DNA from: Verrucomicrobiaceae bacterium E54
GTDB taxonomy: Bacteria; Verrucomicrobiota; Verrucomicrobiia; Verrucomicrobiales; Akkermansiaceae
Direction of reading: 5' to 3'
Assembly: GCA_022548915.1 (NCBI GenBank)
Contig: JAKZES010000037.1
Location: 1-53,706 of the forward strand
DNA length: 53,706 nucleotides
Position numbers and translations under genes: made by a program. The stretch's first letter is position 1, and each line of letters starts with the position of its first letter. Positions 40,899 to 49,129 of this stretch are shown here, one piece after another. The notes under the pieces are model-generated. The model saw nothing but the letters and a program-made list of their open reading frames with translations. It ran no database searches and was not told the origin of the DNA.

Positions 40899-41566
40899 GG
40901 CTGCTCGGGTGGGTTTGCCGGCGGCTTGGCCCCGGGAGCGCGCTGGAGCCCGGGAACGATTTCACCGCCACCCGCCGGCTGCACGCCTGGCACCGGGTCC
41001 GCGGGTTGGACGTTGAGAATCCGGTCGCCCGCCCCCGCACGCTTCAGGCCGTCGACATCGGGCAGCCAACCGGGCCCGAAGCGCTTCACGAGCCCGGCCA
41101 GGTAGCGCTCGATGGTCGCCTCGACCTTGGGACGGTCGGCCGGCCCCTTGAGGGTGCCGAGCTTGTAGCCGGCGGCGTAGAAATCCATCTGGCCGGTGAA
41201 TTCCTCGAAATCGACCCCTTGGGCGGCGGCCATGTCCTCGTGTTTCTCCACGTCGAGTTCCGCGTACGCGACCTTTTTGCCGTAAGTCTGCTCTTCCTGA
41301 AGCTGTTCGAGGATCTCCTGCAGCTTTTCGGAGTCCGGATTGCCGTCCATCATCATGTGGATGACGGTCAACCGGTGTTCCGCGGAGATGGCTTCGCGGA
41401 AGCTGTCGGGGTCGACTTGTTCGAGCTGGGATTCTTCCTTCTTGTCGCCAAAGCCGAAGGCTTGGATCGCCGGAATGTCCACGAAGATGCCGGCAAGCAC
41501 CCCGAGGGTGATCATCCCCAGCAGAACCAGCCGCCGGATCCAGTTGGCTCGAGCCTGATCATCCAC
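40895..41566 (-). CDS. Membrane-anchored thioredoxin-like protein lacking CXXC
   Basis: 223 residues with one N-terminal helix (LVLLGMITLGVLAGIFV), an acidic helix-rich region and a segment (YGKKVAYAELDVEKHEDMAAAQGVDFEEFTGQMDFYAAGYKLGTL) that follows the thioredoxin beta-alpha order but has no active-site cysteines. A Pro/Gly-rich tail ends the protein. It probably partners the adjacent thioredoxin lipoprotein as a structural or docking subunit. Confidence 0.72.
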   Translation of the reverse strand: MDDQARANWIRRLVLLGMITLGVLAGIFVDIPAIQAFGFGDKKEESQLEQVDPDSFREAISAEHRLTVIHMMMDGNPDSEKLQEILEQLQEEQTYGKKVAYAELDVEKHEDMAAAQGVDFEEFTGQMDFYAAGYKLGTLKGPADRPKVEATIERYLAGLVKRFGPGWLPDVDGLKRAGAGDRILNVQPADPVPGVQPAGGGEIVPGLQRAPGAKPPANPPEQP

Positions 41567-41599
41567 AGCGGCCAGACCATACCAATCCGGACGGGAACG

Positions 41600-41628
41600 A
41601 AAAGATTTGTTTCGGCTATCCGAAACAA
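41600..41628 (-). terminator. Terminator of the PUR-domain gene
   Basis: A 9-bp stem (ttgtttcgg / ccgaaacaa, 4-base loop, 41607-41628) is followed on the minus strand by ATCTTTTCG. It lies 26 bases after the PUR gene stop. The T-run is short, so efficiency is uncertain. Confidence 0.65.
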
Positions 41629-41653
41629 CTGTGCGAGCTGCCGTGGAGCGGCC

Positions 41654-41863
41654 CTATTCGCCGTCGGCGGTCGCCTTGATGTCGCTCAGGGCCGCGATGA
41701 AGTCGCCAAGGATTTCCGCCGGAACCATGATGGTGTCCCGGTTGCCGCTGACGTCTTCGGTAATCTTGACCACCTTGCCACGGGCGTTTTCCTTCAGATC
41801 GAGGAAGAACGTCTTGCGATCCGCGAGGATCTTCTCGGTGTGAAGCAAATCGTTGTTATCCAC
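41654..41863 (-). CDS. PUR-domain DNA/RNA-binding protein
   Basis: 69 residues from the GTG at 41863, with an SD (AAGGAGAG) just upstream. The sequence DRKTFFLDLKENARGKVVKITEDV followed by DTIMVPAEILGDFIAAL is a single PUR repeat like the small bacterial PUR proteins that bind nucleic acids as dimers. A likely promoter and terminator show it is transcribed alone. Confidence 0.85.
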   Translation of the reverse strand: MDNNDLLHTEKILADRKTFFLDLKENARGKVVKITEDVSGNRDTIMVPAEILGDFIAALSDIKATADGE

Positions 41864-41892
41864 CTTCTCTCCTTTCCATTGAAACCGATTTG

Positions 41893-41920
41893 AGAATCCC
41901 CGGCATCTCCTGAAAGTCAA
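41893..41920 (-). promoter_or_regulatory. Candidate sigma-70 promoter of the PUR gene
   Basis: Minus-strand TTGACT at 41920-41915 and GATTCT at 41898-41893 are 16 bases apart. This would start transcription about 25 bases before the GTG, leaving room for the SD. The -35 box is good, the -10 box is weak. Confidence 0.35.
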
Positions 41921-41975
41921 GCAAGCTCTGGTGCCGCTTCTTGCCTCACGCCTCTGGCGGTCCCACGCTCCGGGC

Positions 41976-42578
41976 ATGGAACTCGATCTCCTTGGCCATC
42001 ACGCCGACCGTGCCTACCCGATTCTTTCGAGCCTGATCACGCCTCGCCCGATTGCCTGGGTGAGCACGCTGAATGACGATGGATCGGTGAATCTCGCCCC
42101 CTTTTCCTACTTCAATGTCTTCGGCTCCCGGCCTCCCTTGGTGATTTTCGCGCCGGGAAACCGACCCGACGGCTCGCCGAAGGACTCGGCCCGGAATGCC
42201 GAGCAGACCGGTGAGTTCACCGTCAATCTGGTCGCCCCCGACCAAACGGAGACCATGGTCGCCACGGCGGAAAGCCTGCCGCCGGGCGAGAGCGAGGTCG
42301 AAAAGCTGGGCCTCTCGACGGTGCCCTCCTCGGTGGTCGCGCCACCGCGCCTGGCGGACGCACCCGCCGCGCTGGAGTGCCGAGTCCACTCGGTCCAGCG
42401 GATCGGCCAGAACCGCATCGTGCTGGGAATCGTCCATCGGGTGCACGTGGATGACGGGATCATCGACCCGGAGAGCCTGCGGATCCGGCAGGACCGCCAC
42501 ACGCCGCCCGGCCGGATGGGCTCGCCCGACTGGTACTGCCGCACCGACGGACTCTTCGAGCTGCCGCGACCCGAGTGA
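41976..42578 (+). CDS. Flavin reductase-like / FMN-binding split-barrel protein
   Basis: 200 residues from the ATG at 41976. SLITPRPIAWVSTLNDDGSVNLAPFSYFNVFG and the following VIFAPGN, GEFTVNL and ALECRVHSVQRIGQNRIVLG blocks define the flavin reductase/DIM6 family, which binds FMN and often supplies reduced flavin to a monooxygenase. Its own partner is not evident. It is coupled to the Dus gene by a GTGA overlap. Confidence 0.9.
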   Translation: MELDLLGHHADRAYPILSSLITPRPIAWVSTLNDDGSVNLAPFSYFNVFGSRPPLVIFAPGNRPDGSPKDSARNAEQTGEFTVNLVAPDQTETMVATAESLPPGESEVEKLGLSTVPSSVVAPPRLADAPAALECRVHSVQRIGQNRIVLGIVHRVHVDDGIIDPESLRIRQDRHTPPGRMGSPDWYCRTDGLFELPRPE

Positions 42579-43600
42579 CGGAGATTTTTCCAGCCAACCG
42601 ACCGGTGCTCTACCTGGCACCGATGCAGGACGTCACCGACCTCACCTTCATGCGGGTGCTGGCCGGTTACGGGGGGGCGGATGTGTACGTGACCGAGTAT
42701 TTCCGGGTCCATGTGGCGTCGCGGCCCGACCCCTGGATTCTCCGGTCGATCGACGAGAACCCGACGGGGCGCCCGGTGTTCGCCCAGATGATCGGTCAGG
42801 ATCTCGACGCGCTCGTGCGGACGGCACGTGAGCTGGAACGGCACCCGGTGGCCGGCATCGACCTGAACCTCGGCTGCCCGGCGCCGGTGGTCTGCAGAAA
42901 GGAGGCCGGCGGGGGCTTGCTGCGGAATCTGCCCAAGGTCGATCGCATCCTCGGCACGCTGCGCGAGGCGATCGCGGGGCGCTTCACGGTGAAGACCCGG
43001 GTCGGTTACCACTCGCCCGATGAATTTCCGGCGCTGCTCGAGATCTTCCGCAAGCATTCGATCGACATGCTGGCCATCCACGGGCGGACGGTGGTCGAGC
43101 GCTACCAGACGCCGGTCCATCCCGAGCGCATCCGTGAGGCGGTCGCGGCGATGCCTTGCCCGGTGGTCGCGAATGGAAACGTCGTCGACGTCCCGACCGG
43201 TCTCGCCCTGCACGAGCAGACCGGGGCGGCGGGGCTGATGATCGGGCGGGGAGCGATCCGCAATCCGTGGCTTTTCGATCAGCTGCGGGCTGCCTTTGCC
43301 GGAAGGGACGGCCTGGTCCCGAGCTGCCGCGACTTGCTCGGCTACGTCCGGCGCCTCTACGAGGAGATCGCGCGCGACACCGGAAACTTCGACCCGCTGG
43401 GTCACGTCCAGCGGATGAAGAAGACCATGGTCTTCGTCACCCAGGGGCACGATCCTGACTTCGAGCACCGGCTCCGCCGGGCGAAGAAGCCGGAGGAATT
43501 CGATGCCATCTGCGCGGCCTTTCTCGATCGCGACGATTCCATGCCGCTCCGCCCGAACGAAAACTCGCGACTGTTCTGCGGATTTTCGGAGTTGGCATGA
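42575..43600 (+). CDS. tRNA-dihydrouridine synthase
   Basis: 341 residues from a GTG overlapping the previous stop. APMQDVTDLTFMRVL, DLNLGCPAPVVCRKEAGGGLL (catalytic Cys and Lys), VKTRVGY, LAIHGRT and GLMIGRGAIRNPWLF are standard Dus motifs; FMN-dependent reduction of uridine in the tRNA D-loop. The subtype (DusA/B/C) cannot be fixed by eye. A helical C-terminal domain is present. Confidence 0.94.
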   Translation: MTEIFPANRPVLYLAPMQDVTDLTFMRVLAGYGGADVYVTEYFRVHVASRPDPWILRSIDENPTGRPVFAQMIGQDLDALVRTARELERHPVAGIDLNLGCPAPVVCRKEAGGGLLRNLPKVDRILGTLREAIAGRFTVKTRVGYHSPDEFPALLEIFRKHSIDMLAIHGRTVVERYQTPVHPERIREAVAAMPCPVVANGNVVDVPTGLALHEQTGAAGLMIGRGAIRNPWLFDQLRAAFAGRDGLVPSCRDLLGYVRRLYEEIARDTGNFDPLGHVQRMKKTMVFVTQGHDPDFEHRLRRAKKPEEFDAICAAFLDRDDSMPLRPNENSRLFCGFSELA

Positions 43601-43840
43601 GTCCGAAGCGGGATCAATCGCCGAGGAACAGACATTCCCGCTCTCTGCGTTTCATCCTGCGAATCCATCGTGAACATGCGCGCCTCACACGCCAGTGGCC
43701 CAGGGTGCCCTTGATCGCACACCAGCGATGAACACGTCGCCGGATCTTGCTTGCAGATCGGATCTCCACCTCTGCCAACCACAGGCGCTGCCCGTCGGCA
43801 TGGAAGCCGGCCCCGACCCACTCTTGGCCCTTGGAACTTC
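43601..43840. other. Intergenic stretch with repeat words
   Basis: No supported gene. The part after 43635 reads like other dispersed words (gaatccatcgtgaacatg), and 43823-43855 holds the ggaactt word, whose end (gccaagtga on the minus strand) provides the last codons and stop of the CDGSH gene. Confidence 0.5.
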
Positions 43841-44089
43841 TCACTTGGCACTTACGGCCTTGTGGCTGCCGTCGCACAGCGGCGGGTTCTTGGTGTGCTT
43901 GCACTGGCACCACCAGACCATGGTCTTTTCCTTCACCTCGAAGCGGACCGGCTGCAGGCCGGTGCCCTTGTGGCTGCCATCGCAGTAGGGTTGGCTCGAC
44001 GAGCGCCCGCAGGAGCACCAGAAATGAACGCCCGGCTCGACTTCGAGCCCCAGGGGTTTGGTATCGCAGACAATCGGATCTTCGGCCAT
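43841..44089 (-). CDS. Double CDGSH iron-sulfur protein
   Basis: 82 residues with two CDGSH motifs, CSCGRSSSQPYCDGSH and CQCKHTKNPPLCDGSH. Each supplies three Cys and one His to a [2Fe-2S] cluster, so two clusters are expected per chain. Small cytoplasmic electron-transfer or redox-sensing protein. The C-terminal residues SAK come from a repeat word. Confidence 0.93.
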   Translation of the reverse strand: MAEDPIVCDTKPLGLEVEPGVHFWCSCGRSSSQPYCDGSHKGTGLQPVRFEVKEKTMVWWCQCKHTKNPPLCDGSHKAVSAK

Positions 44090-44143
44090 GTCCGGCAGAC
44101 TATCGTGTCCCGGCGCGGAGGCCAGCCTGCAATTGGGCGAAGA

Positions 44144-44356
44144 TCAATCCGCGAGGGCGATCTCGGTCGGCATCTCTCCGTCGGTCCCGAGCAGGGCGGG
44201 GGTCTCCGGAGCTTCCGGCTCGGCCTCGGCGGAGAGCGGCATCGAACCCTTGCCAAGGCGCGGATACCCTTCGTGAGGCACTTCGCGGACGTAGGTCACG
44301 GCCAACCAGGCCGCAAAAAATGCGGCCGAACCCGTTACAAAAAGGCGAATCTTCAT
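44144..44356 (-). CDS. Small single-helix membrane protein of unknown function
   Basis: 70 residues from the ATG at 44356 (MKIRLFVTGSAAFFAAWLAVTYV); one N-terminal helix or uncleaved signal, then a short Pro/Glu-rich tail. No family recognised. It lies between the CDGSH and glycosidase genes, all on the minus strand. Confidence 0.55.
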   Translation of the reverse strand: MKIRLFVTGSAAFFAAWLAVTYVREVPHEGYPRLGKGSMPLSAEAEPEAPETPALLGTDGEMPTEIALAD

Positions 44357-44485
44357 CTCATCTGGCGGAGGCCCGTTGGGGTTTCCGTTAGGTTGGGACG
44401 CGCGGACCATCGCCCGACTTCATCGAAAAATGCAAGAAATTTACCGCTTTTCCGGCGCAGCCCGGATCAGTCCCTCCCCGCTCTA

Positions 44486-45913
44486 TCAGCGTCCCAGCAC
44501 CACGGGACCGCTTAGATTTCCGAAGCGATCCGCGGCACTGGCCGAAATGGCGTCGGGCAGGCCCCGCGCCGGATTCAGCGAGACGTCGCGGTGTCCCTTC
44601 GGAAGCACCGCCAGCATGTGCCATTTGTCGCCGTAGCGGCCCATCACCGCAAGCTTGTGGGTGCCGGAGTCGCCCGGGCGCCAGCCGATCCGCAGACTAC
44701 GGCCCTCGCCGCGGGCCTCGATGGACGGCCGGGCGACCTCGCGTTTCCCCATCCACGGCATCGGCGGCACCAGCGCCGGGGTCGAGTAGGCGCCGCGCGA
44801 AAGTGCCGTCGAGATGCCGTCGCGGTTCTCCATCAGCGACTTCACGCTCCAGTGGATGTGGCCGACGTAGTTGCGGTCGATCGAGCGGCTCAGGCCGACC
44901 TGTTTGAGAATCTCGGAGGCCGGGCGTCCGGGGTCGTCGGAGCTCTTGATCCTCGAAGTTGCAATCCCCGGCCAGACCGGGCGACGTCCCTGCTGCCGCC
45001 ACCATTCCAGCAGTGCGGAAAAGCTCTGCTTGCGTGGCTGGTCGCGCCAGTAGAGCTGAGGCGCGAGGTAGTCGACCCAGCCATTGGCCAGCCACTTGCG
45101 GGCGTCGCAGCCGAGATCCTCGTAGGCATCAAGCCCGGCCTCGATGCCGCTCGGCACGCCCGGGCGCCAGATGCCGAAGGGCGAGATCCCGACCCGCACC
45201 CACGGTTTGGTCGCCTTCACTTGGTCGTAGAGGCTTTTCACGAAGCGATCGACGATGGCGCGCCGCTGCGCCGGCGAGCGGCCGTCGGGGAAGGTCTTCC
45301 CATCCTTCGGGTAGGGGTAGAAATAGTCGTCGAGATGCACGCCATCGACGTCGTAGCGTCGGACCACATCGAGGATCGCCGCCAGAGCCCGGCTCGAAGT
45401 CTCGGGATGGCCGGGGTCGCACCACACCCCACCGCCATAGCGCTTGGTGATGTGCGGAGCCGAGCGGGTCACGTGGTCGCGCGAGGCCGGGTGGGCGGCG
45501 TTGGAAAGCGCGCGGTAGGGGTTGAACCAGGCGTGGACCTCGATGCCGCGCTTGTGGGCCTCGTCGATGCAGAACTGCAGCGGGTCGTAGCCGGGAGAGT
45601 TGCCCATCGTGCCGCTCAGCCAGTGGCTCCACGGTTCGCGGCTGGAGCGATAGACCGCATCGGCATGCGGCCGGACCTGCAGCAGGATCGCGTTCATGTT
45701 GAGCGACGCCATCCGGTCGAGGATCCGGGTGAGTTCCGCCTGCTGCGCCGAGGCGCTCAGCCCCTTGCGGCTGGGCCAGTCGATGTTGTGCACCACCGCC
45801 ACCCACGCCCCGCGGAACTCCTTGGCGGGGATCGGCGGCTTTTCCCGGACCGGCCGGTAGGTCTGGGCGAGAAGGGGAGCCGTGAGGAGCAGCAGGCACA
45901 GCAGGAGTCTCAT
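44486..45913 (-). CDS. Secreted family 10-like glycosidase (GHL10/DUF187)
   Basis: 475 residues from the ATG at 45913 with a signal peptide ending in LLAQ. EFRGAWVAVVHNIDWPS, NAILLQVRPHADAVY, EVHAWFNPYR, VDGVHLDDYFYPYP and GISPFGIW are the GHL10 hallmarks, a TIM barrel acting on peptidoglycan-like or polysaccharide substrates in the periplasm. A C-terminal beta-domain (GHRDVSLNPARGLPDAISASAADRFG) resembles a fibronectin-like module. Confidence 0.92.
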   Translation of the reverse strand: MRLLLCLLLLTAPLLAQTYRPVREKPPIPAKEFRGAWVAVVHNIDWPSRKGLSASAQQAELTRILDRMASLNMNAILLQVRPHADAVYRSSREPWSHWLSGTMGNSPGYDPLQFCIDEAHKRGIEVHAWFNPYRALSNAAHPASRDHVTRSAPHITKRYGGGVWCDPGHPETSSRALAAILDVVRRYDVDGVHLDDYFYPYPKDGKTFPDGRSPAQRRAIVDRFVKSLYDQVKATKPWVRVGISPFGIWRPGVPSGIEAGLDAYEDLGCDARKWLANGWVDYLAPQLYWRDQPRKQSFSALLEWWRQQGRRPVWPGIATSRIKSSDDPGRPASEILKQVGLSRSIDRNYVGHIHWSVKSLMENRDGISTALSRGAYSTPALVPPMPWMGKREVARPSIEARGEGRSLRIGWRPGDSGTHKLAVMGRYGDKWHMLAVLPKGHRDVSLNPARGLPDAISASAADRFGNLSGPVVLGR

Positions 45914-45952
45914 GGCATTCCCATGCCCTCGGAATCGACGGACGGCAAGCAT

Positions 45953-46085
45953 GGAGCGCCGATCTCCGAATCGGCATTGTGACGGTCCGGATCAGGGAGG
46001 AACCGCCAAGACGCCAAGACGCCAAGAACGCCAAGGCCCGGGCTCCGCAGGAAACGAGAGGACCGCGCGACGCTGTCGCGCATCG
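45953..46085. repeat. Left repeat cluster: REP family E, gacgccaag words and REP family F
   Basis: gccgatctccgaatcggcat (45958-45977), then aagacgcc tandem words (46001-46036), then the hairpin gcgcgac-gct-gtcgcgc in a 23-base unit (46063-46085). The first and last occur again, identical and inverted, at 49100-49119 and 49067-49089, so they bracket the two paralogous genes between. Confidence 0.88.
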
Positions 46086-46110
46086 TAGAGCTTGTTAGCC
46101 CGCCAAACCG

Positions 46111-47520
46111 TCATCGGGACGCATCAGCATCCAGGACCTCTGCTGTCAGCGATATCTCGTTCTCGGCGTCTCCACCGACCGGGATCTTGACCTTGTCGAG
46201 AGCGGTGATCGCCGACGAGATTTCGACACCACGGTCGGGTGAGGTGATCACAAAGTTCACGTCGACGAGCCAACCTCCTGCGCCCACATTGGGGGCGACT
46301 TCGACTCGCGGCAGGTTGGAGCCCTCGGCTCCAAACCTGATGTCGGACTTCTCGCCGGAACGGCCAACAATGGTGGCGAGCCATTTCCTGCTTTCAAAGC
46401 TTAGTTCGACGAGTCTCGGGGGTTCGCAACCACCACTGCAGATCACTTCGACGAGGTCATGGTTGATGGGTGTATTGATATGCAACAGCCGACCACCATG
46501 GGGGTCCAACCCCGCAATTGCGAGCGGGTCGTCGAATTTCACCCCGTTCATTTCCAAAGCCGGACCCGCATCGAGATACCCGGGTCGGACAAGATTATTC
46601 AACTCATCCGGGATGACCAAGGGGCGGTGGTCAATGGTGGGGCTTCCGATTCGCCTCAGGAGGTCTTTGGGTACATCCCAGACTCTCGCGGAAAGGTGGT
46701 CATCGATCTTCTTCCCATCGAGGTGCCGGTCATCGATTCGTGGTCGTGGTTCGACCTTGTTCTTGATCTCCTGTGTTTGAACTCCGTCGACCGGCAAGCC
46801 CCACGCCATCATCACGTCGGTGGTTGCCCGGAGCGTGAAGTCGACGCCTTCGGAAGTCCAACTCGCGACTCTGACGGGTGCTCCCCGCTTGAGCGTGAGG
46901 GCGGTATTGATCGTGCAACGATTTTGTGGTGTGTCGAACGCCACCAACAGGTTGAGGTCGATCCATTCCATGCAGGAGGACAGGTTTGGTGCCACATGGG
47001 CGGTGGCACCTCGAATCGAAGCACTCGCCTTTTCTCCGGAGCGGCAGGGGATGTCGAGCCTCTGCCATGCCTCGCCTTGGATGATCTCGAAGGTGGTGAC
47101 TACCTGCTTCGGGAGCCCGGCAAGGTCGACGGCCTGCTCGACGTAGGCCAATTGCATTGGGTTTCCCCGCGCGACGATCATCTGCGATCGGGCGTTCCAG
47201 ACCACAAAGCCGTCTTCAAATAGGATTTTCTCGATCTTCTTCGTCGTCGTTTGGACAGGCGCGAAGGGATCGAAGTCCGCGTCAGTCGCATCCGGCGGGA
47301 CCTCGACTTCGACCTGGATCGCATTCGAGAGATCCCAGATAGCGTCGCCCTTCTCAAAGTAGGATGATTCGTCCGGCACTCCCTCCATGCGGGTCACCTC
47401 AAAATTCCGCAGACCACCATCGATCACCAGGTCGACGGGAACCCTCCAGCCGACGGTCTCGGTGCCCCAAGCAAAGGCGGAGAGAAGCAGTCCCAGCCAG
47501 ATGTGAACTGTGCGCTTCAT
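46111..47520 (-). CDS. Secreted protein of unknown function, paralog 1
   Basis: 469 residues with a signal peptide (WLGLLLSAFAWG). DFDPFAP, VVWNARSQMIVARGN and LPKQVVTTFEI mark a block shared with the next gene upstream and reminiscent of the N-terminal domains of verrucomicrobial secretin-type proteins. The C-terminal ~100 residues (LVELSFESRKWLATIVGR...VEISSAITALDKVKIPVG) look like paired beta-strands. No enzymatic motif. GC is lower than flanking genes by eye. It lies six bases after paralog 2. Confidence 0.7.
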   Translation of the reverse strand: MKRTVHIWLGLLLSAFAWGTETVGWRVPVDLVIDGGLRNFEVTRMEGVPDESSYFEKGDAIWDLSNAIQVEVEVPPDATDADFDPFAPVQTTTKKIEKILFEDGFVVWNARSQMIVARGNPMQLAYVEQAVDLAGLPKQVVTTFEIIQGEAWQRLDIPCRSGEKASASIRGATAHVAPNLSSCMEWIDLNLLVAFDTPQNRCTINTALTLKRGAPVRVASWTSEGVDFTLRATTDVMMAWGLPVDGVQTQEIKNKVEPRPRIDDRHLDGKKIDDHLSARVWDVPKDLLRRIGSPTIDHRPLVIPDELNNLVRPGYLDAGPALEMNGVKFDDPLAIAGLDPHGGRLLHINTPINHDLVEVICSGGCEPPRLVELSFESRKWLATIVGRSGEKSDIRFGAEGSNLPRVEVAPNVGAGGWLVDVNFVITSPDRGVEISSAITALDKVKIPVGGDAENEISLTAEVLDADASR

Positions 47521-47526
47521 TGCGGA

Positions 47527-48921
47527 TTAGCGTGTGACGGCCTTGATGGTGCCGGTAAGTTGGATTGGTAGCGATTCTCCAGCCTGGGCTTGGGATGCGA
47601 TTTCGTGTGTCTGGCCGCTTGAGATTGTGATGGCTGAGTCCAACTGCAGACCGTTCTCCAAATTGAGCATGTAGCTCACATCCATGATCCGATCACTGGA
47701 TCCGATGCTGGGGCTGACCCGAAGTAGCTCCCGAGACTTCCCATTTCGTGATCGGAATATGCTTACCTGTCGTCCGCTAGGGCATTGAAGTTTGGAGTTC
47801 CACGAAGAGCTTTGGAAAGAAAGCTCGGCGACCGTGCTTGGGGTCCTATCCGTCTTCAAGATTTCCTCAATGAAATCGAGCGATTGCTCGGAATCAACGA
47901 TTCTGAGTATGTATTGATCGGGTTGGAAACCAGCGACCTCGACCGAAGGTAGCCCCAGCAGCGCTAGCGACTCCCTCACGTCGAGCCAGCGGCTTCCGGG
48001 AAAGACGGTCGCATCCTTTTCGTAATCCAGATCTGGGAGATCGGTTTCGTCCCAGTCCATTCTGTCGATGAGGATTCCGGGCAGAGGGAAAGTCTGCGCG
48101 AAGAGGTCGCCGACGAGTGGCATCCGTGGCGGGCGTTCGGTGGAGTCATCATCGATCCACCTCAAGCCGGCTGGTGTTTCAAGTTGTCGGAGACGTGTCA
48201 CGGGTGTGCCGTCGAGCGCGATGACATTGGCTCCGGCACGGACTTCCCAACGCCCCTCTTTGTCTTCCCAAATTGCCAGCGAACGAGGGCTTCCGCATGG
48301 CAAGCTTGTGCAGGCCAATACCACAGACTCGGTCCACGCTTCTCCTCGCGTCCAGGCCGCCGTCATTTCGAGATAGGCCGGACGATTTCCGCTCAATCCG
48401 TCTGGTTTCGGGAAGTGGGCAGTCCCTTGAATATCGATGCTGTGGTCTCGGAGCGACCATGACACCCCACTGCGAGTCAAGATGGACACCTTGCGAGGCT
48501 CATCGGATCCGTCGTGAATCTCGACACCAACTTTGACGAGCTTGGGGAGAGACTCGAGGTCGATGAGTCGGGTGATTCTCTCGAGTTGGCTCCAAGAGCC
48601 CCGCCCGACCAGCTTTCTGGAACGAGCGTTCCACACCAGCCAGTCAGCATCGACAACTTGCTCTTTTCTGGGTGCTGGGGGAGCAAACGGATCGAAGTGA
48701 CCGTTGGTGTCGTCTTCGATTTCGATCGCCCCCGCGATGTTCCAGATCTCATCACCGGCAGCGAAGAAGTCCGACTTCGCAGGTGCTCCTTCGAGGCGTT
48801 GGCATGCCGGGTTCGCGGTGCCATTCGTGACCACATGGTCCAGCGGAACCTTCCACGCCATGGTGTGGGAGCCGAAGGCGGAAACCGCCAGCAGAAGCCA
48901 GAGGATGAAGGCCTTTCTCAC
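47527..48921 (-). CDS. Secreted protein of unknown function, paralog 2
   Basis: 464 residues from the GTG at 48921, chosen because the resulting signal peptide (MRKAFILWLLLAVSAFG) aligns with paralog 1; a GTG at 48936 is possible. HFDPFAP, LVWNARSRKLVGRGS, ESLPKLVKVGVEI and LDSAITISSGQTHEIA match paralog 1 in order, with low identity elsewhere, so the duplication is old. Base composition is the least GC-rich in the window. The pair is bounded by inverted repeats. Confidence 0.7.
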   Translation of the reverse strand: MRKAFILWLLLAVSAFGSHTMAWKVPLDHVVTNGTANPACQRLEGAPAKSDFFAAGDEIWNIAGAIEIEDDTNGHFDPFAPPAPRKEQVVDADWLVWNARSRKLVGRGSWSQLERITRLIDLESLPKLVKVGVEIHDGSDEPRKVSILTRSGVSWSLRDHSIDIQGTAHFPKPDGLSGNRPAYLEMTAAWTRGEAWTESVVLACTSLPCGSPRSLAIWEDKEGRWEVRAGANVIALDGTPVTRLRQLETPAGLRWIDDDSTERPPRMPLVGDLFAQTFPLPGILIDRMDWDETDLPDLDYEKDATVFPGSRWLDVRESLALLGLPSVEVAGFQPDQYILRIVDSEQSLDFIEEILKTDRTPSTVAELSFQSSSWNSKLQCPSGRQVSIFRSRNGKSRELLRVSPSIGSSDRIMDVSYMLNLENGLQLDSAITISSGQTHEIASQAQAGESLPIQLTGTIKAVTR

Positions 48922-48956
48922 TCCGGCATGTTGCACCTCCGTGGACGGACCTGCAA

Positions 48957-49122
48957 GGATGGGAGGCGGGGCGCCCTCGCCCCGCAGCGCGAGGAGCTGA
49001 ACCGATGGATCGGATGATGCCCGGGGGACGGGCCTAAAGGATTGTGGGCCGGGGGCGGCCCACCTCCGATGCGCGACAGCGTCGCGCGGGCCCGGGAAGA
49101 TGCCGATTCGGAGATCGGCGGT
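48957..49122. repeat. Right repeat cluster: several hairpins plus inverted REP E and F copies
   Basis: In order: gcggggcg-ccct-cgccccgc, gtgggccg-gggg-cggcccac (about 49044-49063), the family F unit (49067-49089) and the family E unit (49100-49119). The last two are exact inverted copies of those at 46063 and 45958. Nearly the whole gap before the aminopeptidase stop is repeat. Confidence 0.88.
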
Positions 49123-49129
49123 CCTTCCC

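Noticed and set aside
46001-46036. A CRISPR array
   Set aside because: The units are about 8-9 bases, directly adjacent and without spacers. No cas gene is present.
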